Below, piece after piece: positions 24,501 through 37,165 of a stretch of DNA of 64,000 nt; the first letter of the stretch is position 1; each line of letters starts with the position of its first letter. This DNA comes from Nemopilema nomurai (Eukaryota > Cnidaria > Scyphozoa > Rhizostomeae > Rhizostomatidae). Below the pieces are notes generated by a model that saw only the letters and a program-made list of their open reading frames with translations, was not told the origin of the DNA and searched no databases. A program made the translations under genes and the position numbers. The stretch lies in NCBI GenBank assembly GCA_003864495.1, contig ML133455.1, positions 1,240,001-1,304,000 on the forward strand, given 5' to 3'.

Positions 24501-27500
24501 TACAACCTACACATGTCTATCTTAAGCAACATAGCATTGCCATTGATGATTAGAATGTTTTGCAACATTCATTTCAATATTTTCCTAATTGGCCTCTTCA
24601 ATGGGCTAGTATTTGTTTTTTGTTTGTTTGAATATTTCTGAAACAAAACTTTCACGAGCTCATGACAAGCAACAGGGATTATGTAACTTCACACGCGAAA
24701 ACGTTGAAAAGATGTAGGAAAACACTTGATAAATACATCCATTAAAAAACAATCGATGAGAAACATGAATATTTATACCAGAGCAACCCGTTGAGATGCA
24801 TATTTAAGGTTTTGAATATACGTTTCCCTCCAAAGACTTTCTTTCTCTTCAGTGTCCCCCTCGGGATAAACACCAGCAGGGATGTGGAGGCTACAAAAAC
24901 AGAAAACTCTTCATGACCAACATAACATTAATTAAAAAAGTAACAATAGCAATATAAAATAACGTCAAAGACCAGTGGTGTGCTAGAAGTTTGGTTGCAA
25001 GGGGGCAAGGGGGCAAGGGGTCGAACTGCTTGTTCTCCAGGCATTTTTGGACGGTGCCTTACTCTAGCCGGTCTCCATACAAAGTGCTCTGCATTGAAAT
25101 TTTCCCTACCATTTGGGTCACATATTCCGGATGATTTCGGAGTTTCTGGAGTTGCAAAAATAGGAAGTATCTTCCCAAAATCTATAGTTGTCGATTGCAT
25201 ATAGCGGCTAAGAGGACCTGTTTGTTTGAAATGTTCTTTGAATAACACTACAGTTGCCAAGAATTGCTTTTTTCAGTCTTCTCCAACAGCCCTGAAGCTC
25301 TTATCCTTTTATCTGAAGCTTTTATCTGTAGATATGTCGTTGACAACATCTTGTAGAGCCTCTTTCAAATATATCTATAAAAACCTCCAGTGCAAGCTCT
25401 CTTGCGCTCCATCTCACTGTGTTGATTCGCTTTAGAGATCGAAGTTTTCCGATTCAATGACTCTGTGCCCTATTAAAGACTTTGTAGGCCCTCTCTCTCT
25501 TTTTGAACAAAGCAAGTGTAGACTTTTTAGCTGATAAAAGAGTTTGGCAGTATCATGTGCAGTACTTGCACTATCAATCCTGCCCAAAAGAATAAAAGCT
25601 TTGATTGTTGAAATAATGCGACTAACACTTTTTCAAAAAGGAACTTATTCGCAGCCTTGCACTTTAAGTTTGTTACTTTTGGGTCATTTTGATCTAATTA
25701 CAGTATCCTTTAAAAAAAGCAGTGAAAATGTTTTGTAATTTGTAGCATAACCAGAGATTCGCAGACATAAGCATATCATTAAACTTTCGCTAAACTACAT
25801 AGGAAAATGCCAAGAAGATATAAAGCAAAGTTACATATTTCTTATAGGAAGTACTGGAGCAGGATGCTTTTTACGTAAAACTAATCTTACACGCGAGTTT
25901 GACGCAGTGGTGAACAAAAATTCACTCTACTCTATCATTCATGAAACTCTAACAACAAGCTATAATATCCAGAAACTTTGTGCATTGGACAGTATTGGTG
26001 TTCACGTTAAAGACACATTTTGTCATTTGACTAAAAATTTTGTCATCACCCCATGCTTTTTCCACATTTTGCTATTTTTTGGCGGAATCCATTAGGGTTG
26101 CCCCATGCAATTGCCCCCCCTGCCTCCAACCAGCACGCCACTGTTAACAACAAAATATTAATTACAAAATTTTAGATAAAATAAAAACGAGAAATTTTAG
26201 ATTTATAGGTTGTCAAAGGATGCTTTTTGTCAAAATACACAATTCAGTTACTTCTAAAACCAGCATATAAATATAACATACAGTTAACCTCAAATATTAA
26301 AAAAATTACAAAATGTTGATGAAAATAACAAGGAAATGACAGAACTTTAAGTTGGGTAGCACCATTATACTCAAGAGGAAGCACTATGATTAGTTAGATA
26401 TAATTAAATTTGTATTTAGAGATAATTAAAAGATTCTTACATATTTCACATTTAATCCATGGCAAACCCACATTAAAAATCATGTTTAGAGGATAAGGCA
26501 AAATGACTGATATTGTACATATTACATGCAACATCATCCAGACACAATGAGAAGAAAAAAGAATATTTATCTTTATTTACTGACCGTTTGCATTTTAAAG
26601 CCGTGCAGTATTGAAGGGAAAGCTCAAGGCATTGTTGAAATTCATCTTGCCTATTTGGAACTGCAGCAAATCCTGATGTATCACCTTAGAATAAGGGAAA
26701 ACTATCAACCATTAATATTTACTGACAATGAACATCCATGGCCTTGATTTAATTATTTTAATGTGGGCCTTCATTAGAGTATGATGATTATAAGAGGCAG
26801 GCGTTATTTCAGAAATTAATGCTATTTGGGGGGCATCTATTGGAAGGGGGCATTTGAAAGAAGGAGGTGTTCATAGGAATATTTATAGTATTATGGTTCA
26901 AAAATATTAAACCATTGTCAGAAAAACAGTATGATACCTTTGAATGAATTCAGCAAGACTTGCTCAATATTTGCATCTTCTTTTGCTTTGACTAGATCAT
27001 TAATAGCCACTGAATATGGATCTGCACATTCAACACCACTGAAGCCTAAAAAGATTATGACAAATAGAGGATAAAAGTAATAGTGGATAAGCAAACATAA
27101 ACACAAACAGGGTATTTGTAATTTAGTTAGAAGGCCACTCAAATTTAATAAATACAGTGTCTTATAGTGATTTGCAATGTAGTGAAGAGATGCTTTTGTG
27201 TTTGGATTTGGAAACAAGCTTTTTTAAAAAAAGTTTTTAAAAGATGCTCTAAATGCTCTCAATTAAACTTGATTAGGGGCCAAAAACTAGGGTAGCAATT
27301 CCATGTCCCCCATCAAATTTTTGTAGCTGTATCAAATGAAGACAATGTCAAGACAATTTGAATGATAAAAAGATTTAAAAGGAATCAAGCATAAAACTTT
27401 CCATTTGTCAAAACCTAAAACTATGCTGTAGCTAACACAGATTAGTATTTCAGGCTTATCACGGACCATGATGCTAGCCTCTACTGCTTGCAAATAAACA

Positions 27501-29608
27501 GTCATAAAACCTACAATGCAGCAGGTATGAGGTTTTGCATTGATAGGGCAACACTATTCTTAACCAGATCTTGAATACCATATTTACTCTAATATTCCGC
27601 TTCTCTTTTATTCCCGCCTCTCTAGTAATCCCGCTTGTATTTCATAGATTGAAAGAATAACCCTGCCTCCTGAGTAATCCTGCATGCGGGATTGAAACTT
27701 TTAATTGGCATTTGCTATTCTTTATACACTTTGTGTAGGTTTCACAGTCAAAGATTGAAACTTATGCTTAGAGTGAATGGGTCAAATCGCTATTGTTGAA
27801 AATTATTATCACTATTACTATTGTTGAATAAAATTATTATTATTGTTGAAATTGCATATTTTCACTGATTTGCCACACTCACATTCAAGCAGTATACTCA
27901 AGTTAGACTTCAAGGCATTCAATAAATAATCCCACTTCTCCAATACACCCTTTCTTTTATAAGGAACCTACCACAAGGCCTAGTTCCAAAAGTTCCATAT
28001 CCGTAGACCTCAAGTCATCAGATTTTAGTACCAAAAGTTCCTTAAAAGTTCCTTAATTTTTACTGCACATCCATAAGCCTTAGATGTTAATAGAGAGAGG
28101 GGCGAGATAGAATATGCGGAAACTACTCAATAAAGCACTTGACACACAAATAGCAAACAATCTATGCGAGTATTGGCTGCAAATGAATGGAACGGGCCTT
28201 TTAGCTCTTGATGCTTGCAGTTATAAAAAAATTTCAAATTGAAAAGTTCCTTAGGGATTTCGTTTTTAGTAGTATAAGTTCTCTATATATTTCAGCCTTC
28301 TACGTGTAGGTTCCTTATAAAGTGGTTCCTTAAAAAAAAGTGTATACCCGCCTCTCCAATAATCCCCCCTTTTTTGTTAGGTTGAAATGCTAATCCTGCA
28401 GTGGGAATATTAGAGCAAACACAGTATGTACCCAACAGGAAAATTTTAAGCTAGTTGTGAAAAAGGAGCATTCCTAAATCCTATAAGGGGACGGTGATAG
28501 CAATATAAGAAATATGACATAAGATAGAAATAATAAACTATGAGGCAAACCCTCAAAATACTTGAAGCAATGAGTTTTTCTACTCTTTGTTCGCTTGATC
28601 AATAGCCTACAACAATGGCACTTGAAAATAAGATGTTGTTTTGTGGACTTGAAGGCATAGGAGTGAGGTCCTACATCCAACTTTAGGGGCTTTCAAGGAG
28701 TGGCTCTACTTATTATTAGTTCTCTATTTGCATTACACCAAGCACTTATACTTGTACACCCTAAAGCAAACAGATGTAGATAAACGCCTTTGCAGCAGGT
28801 ACAACTTATACCTGCTCCAGAAAAGACAACATCCAGTAGTACAAAGATCTCATATCATACACAAAGTTGCCGGTTTTATCTGATAATTAGAAAAATTCGT
28901 TTTACAAGGTTCTGTTTAAATTTATAATATTGTACGAATTTGCAAATTATTTAGTCTACATAATTTAGGTTCAGACTGCCGTATAGTCTGTTATGATAAT
29001 GGAGTCGTTGTTTAATTGCATACGGAACCGGTAGGGCACCTATTAAGGATTGTGAAGTGGGAGTGGTTGAGCGTTTGGCAAAAGACTTTCACTTTCATAC
29101 TCTATTGTTCGAAAAGGCCCAACTTCCTAGGGGTCCTTTACACTGTTTTTTTAAAGGGTCCCAAGTAGCCATGACTTTGAGCTTATTAAATTACTTTGCA
29201 TGTCAAGGGGTTCGGTGGGAGGAAGCGCCCTGGAATCGGTTGTGAGGAATACAAAACCTAGAATTAATATGGAATAACAAATTACTTAGCAATTTTTAAC
29301 ACACACTCATGTTCTTTTACATAAGGCATTCCTTGTAAACGGTAGCTTTACAGTAAGTTAACAGTATTTTCATGGTTTTGCACTGCAACAAAAATGGGCC
29401 TAACTTTTGAAATCGGCAAAAGGCTTGCAACAGACTTGACAATGGCTTTGCGTATGCTACTGCTCTACAAATACAGAATCATTGACTTCACCATGGAAAA
29501 TTTACCTGCTTTCTTTGCAGCGATATATCTCTGCGATAGATGGGGAATGTCTTGGAAAAGGAACGACAAGTTGGCTGCAAATCTAAGCTTAACCGGGCCA
29601 TCAGACAT
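21553..29608 (-). CDS. HYI: Putative hydroxypyruvate isomerase, nine exons, 273 aa
   Basis: Exons: 29608-29506, 27045-26938, 26684-26585, 24890-24779, 24187-24118, 23565-23516, 22798-22729, 21930-21796, 21626-21553. All join in phase between GT and AG sites; the sum is 822 bases, 273 aa against 277 in human HYI. The protein is a TIM-barrel isomerase (xylose isomerase-like/AP endonuclease 2 fold) predicted to convert hydroxypyruvate and tartronate semialdehyde, in the cytosol. Family landmarks in order: 'LRFAANLSFLFQDIP' near the start, 'GFAAVPNRQDEF', 'KRLHIPAGVYPEG', the first metal/catalytic Glu149 in 'ILLEPIS', Asp182 and His185 in 'DLYHHQ', 'GHIQISQVPDRNEPDSNGE', and Glu245 in 'GWIGCEYVPK'. 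Key acidic residues are therefore intact. The start gives an N-terminus equivalent to human HYI. Intron 1 holds nested MITEs and intron 3 a hAT remnant; coding exons are untouched. Confidence 0.95.
24973..26143 (-). mobile_element. Degenerate hAT transposon fragment in HYI intron 3
   Basis: Imperfect inverted terminal repeats: 'CAGTGGTGTGCTAG' at 24973 and its counterpart ending at 26143 (read inward 'CAGTGGCGTGCTGG'). The minus strand inside retains hAT/ZMYM-like coding pieces such as 'TVRWSARELALEVFIDIFER' (about 25360-25425) and 'VVLFKEHFKQTGPLSRYM' (about 25190-25255), broken by stops and frameshifts. The 8-base flanks are only partly alike, so the target duplication is worn. The terminal sequences differ from those of the element at 9505-12999, so it is a different family. 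Confidence 0.75.
27576..28426. mobile_element. MITE with 23-bp inverted repeats in HYI intron 1
   Basis: The left end 'TACCATATTTACTCTAATAT' (27576) and the right end read inward 'TACTGTGTTTGCTCTAATAT' match at all but four of their first 20 positions, the mismatches being transitions, and both begin with TA, as in Tc1/mariner-type MITEs. Inside, a degenerate unit like 'CCCGCCTCTCCAATAATCCC' recurs near both ends. No ORF of transposase size is present. A second element is nested within it (27956-28321). Confidence 0.75.
27956..28321. mobile_element. Nested MITE with 16-bp inverted repeats
   Basis: 'TTTATAAGGAACCTAC' at 27956 recurs as its exact reverse complement ending at 28321. Related motifs such as 'AAAAGTTCCTT' recur inside. 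The surrounding unit ('CTTCTCCAATACA' to the left, 'TATACCCGCCTCTCCAATAA' to the right) belongs to the outer element, so this copy inserted into an existing MITE. Confidence 0.65.
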
Positions 29609-30430
29609 GTTTTCAACACACCGCAGTTTCCACCGCGCGGATGGCGACAGGTCGGGCAACGTGCGGATGGAACATGCGGTCGGAATCACATTTGCCAGTC
29701 AATGGGGCTTTCCAATAATAAGAAGATAAAAACATGTAGTTTTCGAGATGTAGTTTCTACTGTCCGATAATCTCAACAAACGTGTCTAATTCTCAATGTG
29801 GGTTTCAGAAGCAATTTCCTGTTTGAACTACCCTACCGACAGCTCAAAAATATGAAAGCTAGACATAAAAGTCTAAGTACTTTCTCTAAGTGTAAGCCTG
29901 CAGGCGAATTAAATCTACATGGAAGCTAAATGCGTGAAAATTTTCAGTTTGAGGTACTCTTCTTCTATCCGGACAGCAAAACAGTTAAAAACAGTAACCA
30001 GTTACATTCTAATTCATAGTGCTATGTTTTTGTCTGCAAAAATGTGGTATACTTTGAACTAGGTATCTCAGAAATCAGGGAGCAATGTTTTTTAAAACAA
30101 GTAAGATCCTTTAGAATATATTTGAACTTCTGTCCTTTACTTTCTGATCTCATCGGAGGCCATTGAAATAAGCAGATTGTGGAAAATACCGTTCATTTCT
30201 AATGGATTTCAGTCTGCATTGAAATTCATTTCAGAGCAATCAGTACTCTACTTGTCATCAAAAAGGTTCTTACAAATCTCAAATACAGCAGGCGAGGGAA
30301 ACGTTTCCTAGAATTGGACCATCAGTACTATTACAGATTCCAAGGAGTATAAGCTGTTCATAGGGCTCATCGATAAAAAACCATCGCAACGAATTGATAA
30401 AATATGGAGTATTCAAATCTTAATAAAACA
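29609..30430. other. Intergenic stretch upstream of HYI
   Basis: About 820 bases between the HYI start codon and the stop of the coiled-coil gene, both minus strand. It must contain the HYI promoter and the 3' UTR of the coiled-coil gene. No further exon is visible. Confidence 0.5.
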
Positions 30431-33400
30431 CTAAAAATCTACGTGGTCGAAAGAATCTAATTCATCTGAAAGTTGTAAGGAAGTGTTCAAGCTGAGGTCG
30501 TCCAATTCAGTCGATAGTAATGACAAATCAGAGACTTCATCAAGACTGTTAGACAATATTTCACCAGAATACTTCTTCTCGGGATGGAAAATTTTGCCCG
30601 TCTCTTTAGGGCTTTTCAGTTTCGATGCCTTGGCTGGAAGAGAATCAAAAAACATACATAAAATTATCACTTAATGTCTAAGGCACCCCTTCTGCCGTTG
30701 TTATTCTAGCCCTCTATTACTAAATTTATAGACTAGTTTTCAGATAAAGAATTTCTTTAAGATAATTTTGCAAAGACGTAAAAACTTACTTCACTGATAG
30801 GTTTTTCACAGCCCCAACACAGCCCACCCCATAACATTTAGTACTATAGAGGAATCACGGCTACAAATAATATACTATTCCAAAAATTCCAATTAAAAAT
30901 ACATTCCTATGCAGCTTGTGAGCAAAATTATAAGAATAGGTGAGGCGAAAAGACGGTGACAACGAGGTGAACGGTCAAAGGTCACTGGAAACCTAGAAGT
31001 GCCTCTAGGCATTTGAAGCAATGAGACGAATTTCACCTGAAAGGATTATCACGACCAGAAGTTCATTGATTTCGAAGTGTCTTAAAAAATATGGTTACGG
31101 CTAATAACGAACATACCTTTGTTGTTTCGCTTCTTTCTCTCATCTTCTTTGTAGTTCAATTGTTTCGCGATGTTTTCCAAGTCTCGGCGGATTAACTCGA
31201 TTTCATGACTGCAAAAGTTACAAAAATTTGATTTTTAGCACAAAATTGGTTCTCTCGGCACTTGGCTTGATATAAAACGGCAAAGTGAAGTGAAATTCAA
31301 GCTACCAAAGCACCGTCTTAATCAAATAACAGAAGAACAAAAGTTGGCATACGTCACGTGGTCAACCTCCCCCTGCACAATCTTGCAGTCTTTGTCGATC
31401 TTCGAATACGAGCGTGTCTGTACCCGGTACTGATCATTTACTGACGACACGTCCTAAATGCAAAAAACATCGACGTCAACCGTAAAAATCTCATTGTTAC
31501 TGACAATGCCTGGCATCGCACTTAGAGGTCTGGGTTCCACCTAAACAGAGTAATTTTTAATAGAAACCTTTTTACTTTAGTGGGAGTGAGGTTTTTAAAG
31601 TGTCTTGTGTAAATTGATTTTAATTGATTTTCACTGGTAACTTAGCTTCTTGCGAAGACTTCCACCTCGTTATTTCGCAAACGTCAAAAATATTATCTCT
31701 CCAAAATTTCAAATACTTTCCGCGTTGCTGCAAAAAATTACCATAAATTGCAGGTTTATGCGCTATAAATGTTCTATAAGCGTTTCGTAGTTGTAATAAA
31801 TCGATTGTGAAGCACATAAACAAAACAGATTACTTGCTCTATATGAAAAGTTCCTGGTAGTCAATCCTACTCAAATCAAAACACTTGAGTCAGTTCCAAA
31901 CATCATCTTCTTAAAGATAACTTAAAGCATTAATTCTTTGCAACTATTATGCAAGTCATTAATTATAAAAAGTAACAGCGACGCAATAACTAAGAATGTT
32001 CACAGTTTGAAAAACTTGTGTCTGTTTGATGGAGAAAGAAAAAAGTAACCCACTTTCTCAAGACGGAGTTGACGCATCCCAAGATCTTTTGATTCACCGA
32101 TTACAACAGCAACTTCGTTCTCCAGTTTCACTTGAAAAATTTAAAACATAAGGACACCGGTTATCAACACCAAGAATACCCGTTTCATTTCAAGATAATA
32201 TTAAGCTGTGGGGTAGTCGCTTGGATCACGTTTAAGATTGGATCCCGAATCTTTGCCACAATTCACTGACGCTAATTTTCTCGTCTACGTTAATGCTGAA
32301 CTAAGACCCAAGTAGCATGTCTATTGAGATGGTAAACAGATTTTTAAATCTCTTACGGATAGGATAATGAATGGAGTTTGATGCATTTCACTTCCCTATT
32401 CATCCTCATAAATAGAGATACTGCTAAGAGATCGTAAGCACAAGTCATTCACCAAAAAAAGTCAATCTTGTCATTCTTGAATAAAAAGCTCTTCTGGTGC
32501 ACAATCTGGTCACAATAAACACAATCTTTGAATTTTGAAATCTTCCGTGCACAGCATTCATACGAAAGTGCGCACGAAAACTAAGCTGGTGGACATTCTT
32601 TCCTTATGGCGCAAATGACGTAGGGAGAAAATTAATTTCTTGGTTGACGTAGATCGACATAACCTGAATTTGCTGCATGGTTGAGCAAGAAGTACATTCT
32701 TCAAAAACTCACAAACACGTGTTCTCAGACTATCAAGCTCCCTTCTGAGTAAGTCTGCCTCCTCTTGCTGTATCCGTTTACTAAAGGACAAGAGCAGGAA
32801 ATCAGTGAACAAAAACTTTTATTGTCGAAAAAGAACTCAATATAAAACATTAAGCTACGTTCCCCAAAATTTTCTTTTGCAACTCTGTATCCAACATTGC
32901 AAGAAACACATTGAGCGAAAACGACGTGATATAACAAGGAAATGCATTCTAAAGACAAAGAGAATAGGCCTAACTAATAGATTAAGCTTGCTGAAGATTT
33001 TTATGAGGATATAAAAATTATTAAATGCAGGACACAAGATCGTTAACGTAAGTGAAAGCTGACCTAAAGGTGACTGCATCTACCATTATAAGGTCTTGCT
33101 ATAAGCATTATAGAGCATACAGGTGAAGTTTAAACAGCCATCATATGACATTTCATTTAATGCTTCAAAAAGGGGAGCATCAACAGCTAGGAAACGCTGT
33201 ATGCACACAGTCGTTAACATCAGCCAAGAAATCCGAAAGTGCATACGTGCCCTTTTCCACATCATATTCAATCCTTCACAACCAACCAAAATGTATATGG
33301 TCCAGACGCTAAATGCTCTGTAAAACAATACCCCCGGCTGGCGTCAACGTTAGATTGCTTTACGCTTGCTGCTCATTGCTTAAGAATAAGATTGAGCTGC

Positions 33401-36400
33401 TTGTCAGGGTGTCCTTTTCCGCATCATCAAATTAAGAGAACCTACCTGTCTGAAATTTCTTTTGACAACGAAACCAGGGTAACATCATTGAGAGAACTGT
33501 AATCGTCAAACTTTGCCCTCGTTTTCATCAAACCTCGTATCGTATCCAGCTCTGTTCGCACTTCTCTCTGCCACTAAACGTAAATCGACTTTCCGTTGGC
33601 CATAAATTTCATCCAATGCATAAAATAAACTAAAATCTGACATGTCTTTGCTAAATGAGAAAAAATTCCTTCTTCATCTGACCTGCACTTCAAAAGCTAT
33701 CCGACAAGCAAACTTTTCGCCAGCGGCCGTATACGACGAGTTATTATCAGCTATTATCGTTGAAAGTAGCTATCATAATTAGTCTTTATCGCATTTAAGA
33801 GAAGCAAAAACTCATATTTACAATGATGGAACAGGGTCTAAATATCAACTTAATTCATAGGCTTCTGAATATCCAAGTGAATCCAATTTCTAGATTTTCT
33901 GTCTCAAACCTGAGTTTTCGAGGCAGTAAAAAGTGTAGCGTTAAAGCAAGTTCTAAATATTACCGTTTTTAACTTTTTTTCTGTAGCTACATCTACACCT
34001 TTCTCGTGTAACCTTTTGTTAAGATGCTTAAGTTCATCTGAAAGATGAAAAAACAGTCAAAATGATGTCTCAGGACACCGCTGAAAGAAATAAGGAAATA
34101 TTTTGAGTGTCATCTATGAAGGCGTGTTTACTGTTGTAGAGGACCTTTTTCGCTTTTTAAATTTTCATTATTATGTCAAATCATAAACTCATTGTTGATG
34201 AGGTGGATTACCACAAATTAAAAAAAAGTCAACATTGTACTAGTTTGTTCTTGATTCTAATTACATTGAGCTACTTAGAATTGTTTCTGACCAAATCAAA
34301 AAAGGGACTCCGTTTACAAATGGCAGCTGAAAGGTGCCTTCTATGAAATCATGAAAGTGAAATGATAACAATCGCATGTCCATCGACTTGCAATCAAAGA
34401 GGATTGGCTGATTGTGTCAAGGCAAGCACCAGCTAAAACTTAAACAACATTCACCTTTTATTATAAATCATTACATGTTACATCAATATCAGCTCATGGC
34501 AAAAGCAATATTTTACAATTTCATCAGACACATGGATGTACAGTATGTAATACATAGCAATCGTTTTCAAAGCATTTTAATCTTAGATGCAAAGTAAATC
34601 ACCTTTAAGCCGCTTTACTTCTTCCGCTTGTACTTTGTTTTCATATTGCAAAGACACAACTGTGCTGTTTAAAGAGTTTGCTAACTGGAAATCAAGAAAT
34701 ATTTTCTTTTTGAGATTAAAGTGTGGTGTCTACAAAAGTTGCAAATGTTGACATTTAGTAAGTTTATTTTTGTCAACCAGGGAGAAAACATCTAAACTAC
34801 CTTGTAGTTATATTCAAAAGACTAGACTATTATTGTACACATTCAAAATTATAAAAGTGATCATACCAAAACATTTACTTAACATTTACATTTATTTAAG
34901 TTAACAAGCTGAATCATCTTTACTTTTTCAGGGCAAACGATTCATTTTGAAAGAATTTTTTAAAACTGACCAATGCTTTTTTTAACTTTCATCAAATTTT
35001 GAAAAATATTGAAATTTCAAAAATATGACCAGTTGCACCAAAGCTCTTTATTGGCAACACCACATGGGACTCAAAAATTGTTGCATAACTTAATGATTGT
35101 GTTATAATGTGATGTAGATGTACATAAGGGTATGAAATTTATGGTGATTAGCAGTTAAATTTGTTATTAGGAAAAATCAACTTTTGATCCAATTCATGTC
35201 TTGAATGAACTAATAAGGACTTGCAAAGTCTTCCAAAGTATATTTTTTCATGTTTACGGAACCAATCTAGCTTGCAGAATAAGAGAATAATAGGTGTGAA
35301 AGACCTTGTCTGCTACATGAAAAATCTTGTAATAGAGGTAAATCAAAAGCACTCTCTTTTGGTGCAGAAACCATGGATAGAAAACATGCTTGACATTAAT
35401 GGACTGAATACATATTGAACTTTTCACAAACTTGTCCAAGAACCAATTTTTCTAGAAAATAATGTTAAAGGTATATCTGTCGAACAGCAGCAAACTATGA
35501 TCTAAAGATCCAGGTTAGTAGCATCAGTTTTCAAAACTACCATTTTACTAAATACAAATGGTAATTTCAAATGGAAATACTTTTTCAACAAATCTTCTCT
35601 TAGCTGCGTTCATGAAAATAGCTGAAAAAATTTCTGACCTTCTCAAGTTGGTCGATTCTGTTTGTAAGTGACAAGACCAATGAGGAACTACCCTCAAATT
35701 GACTAGAATGAAATTTTGCCCCATCTGGAAAAATTTGCTGTCTTTGATTATAGCTGGCAGGGCTTTGTGAATAGTGTGCTGAAAGTAAATGAAATCAGTC
35801 TTGGGAGAAATGAGTTGAACAGGATGATGAGAAAAGACACAAAGGGTAGAAAATCAGAACAATTGCAAAATATGAATTCAATTTGTTGGAGCATAATAAA
35901 TATGTTTCATTGTTATATATGGAACCCAGGGCAACAACATAAACTATCACATTTTATACAGAACAATTGTAAAGATCTGTCCAAACAACATCTATTTTTT
36001 ATGATACATAAGCCCTTTTCAGTTCTCTTCTACTTGATCAGCATCTTGAAAATCTTTAATGACCCCAATGTGTGGAATTCTTTGTGAAAGGATTTGCCGT
36101 TCTGGGCTTTCTGGCAGCAATGGTAACTTGACCACTGACAAAGGTACAATCCAGTGCCCTTTGTTTGGTGATAACATTAAACTATATACTTTCATTCAAA
36201 TAGTAATTTTAAAGCTTGTAACTGCAAATAGAAACATGAATTGATATATACCTTCTCTATTTCCTGTATTCAAAAATCTTTGAGAGAATGGAGTACTTTC
36301 AAATCTTGGGCTCATATTTCTCTGTCATTTTGAAGAAAAACACATTTAATGCTGTAGAAAAGATTCTGATAGAAGATGAAAGGTTTTTTAGTTAAAATTG

Positions 36401-37165
36401 GGGTTGACTGGCCTACACAATTAATTCACAAATAATGTTCTAACTGTTGGTGTGAGAGAAAACCTGTTGTAAATACTAGTTGAAAATTGAGTTTTCTTAG
36501 GCTAAATGTGTTTGCAACAGAATTGCAAATATTTGCATTTTTCTGTTTGCTAAAATTAAATCTTTCTAAGAAAGAGGCAGTTCGGTTTCTATGTAAGGTC
36601 TCATTCAATTCTAGTCTTGTCATTTCTGAACTAAAAGTAATGGGAAGCGTTTTATAAAAACATCATGAAGGATATCAGCATAAGATAACAGATTATCTCA
36701 CCAAGAACCTAATCATTCGAGCAGTGCAGAAACTGTAAAAAGCGTTAATTCATCCTATTTGTAAAGCTACGGGTAAGTCTATTCAGTGCCTATCTCGGGC
36801 AGCTATTTTCGAAGCAACCTTGTCGCATTAAGAAAATCAGGCATTCTGATAAAGAATTTTTAGCCGTATTTTTGTACATTCATTACATAAGGAATACTAG
36901 CGCCAGGGCTAGGGTTTTGTGGCGCGAATATATACTAGAGCTCTTGTGGCGCTTGTGTTTGTTATGGTGGAAGCTTAGGCCAAGGTTTTGATGTTTGTTT
37001 ATAGTCAGTTGTGGAGCCCTATTATCTTAAAATACCAACATAAGCTAAGACCTGGAACATCTGATTAAACTCAAGGTGCCTACTTGCCTTGTAACTTGAG
37101 ATATTCGCCTCTGTGTCTGACAAAATGCCTCTCAATGTTCTCTCCCAATTGTCAGCGCCGGCCAT
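30431..37165 (-). CDS. Coiled-coil protein of unknown identity, nine exons, 300 aa
   Basis: Exons: 37165-37088, 34684-34603, 34037-33964, 33573-33446, 32780-32713, 32130-32054, 31453-31353, 31208-31117, 30633-30431. Phases match throughout and the sum is 903 bases, so the model closes at a TAG with 300 aa. The start 'MAGADNWERTLRGILSD' has an A three bases before the ATG. The first intron uses a GC donor (AAG|GCAAGT); other introns are GT-AG. Nearly the whole protein is predicted helical coiled coil, for example 'YENKVQAEEVKRLKDELKHL', 'WQREVRTELDTIRGLMKTRA', 'EEADLLRRELDSLRTRV' and 'EIELIRRDLENIAKQL'. The C-terminus is a different, acidic Ser/Leu-rich tail, 'ELDDLSLNTSLQLSDELDSF', ending in Phe. 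No signal peptide, membrane segment or enzymatic motif. A structural or scaffold role (centrosome, spindle, cilium or meiosis) is a guess; I could not match it to a named family. Confidence 0.8.
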
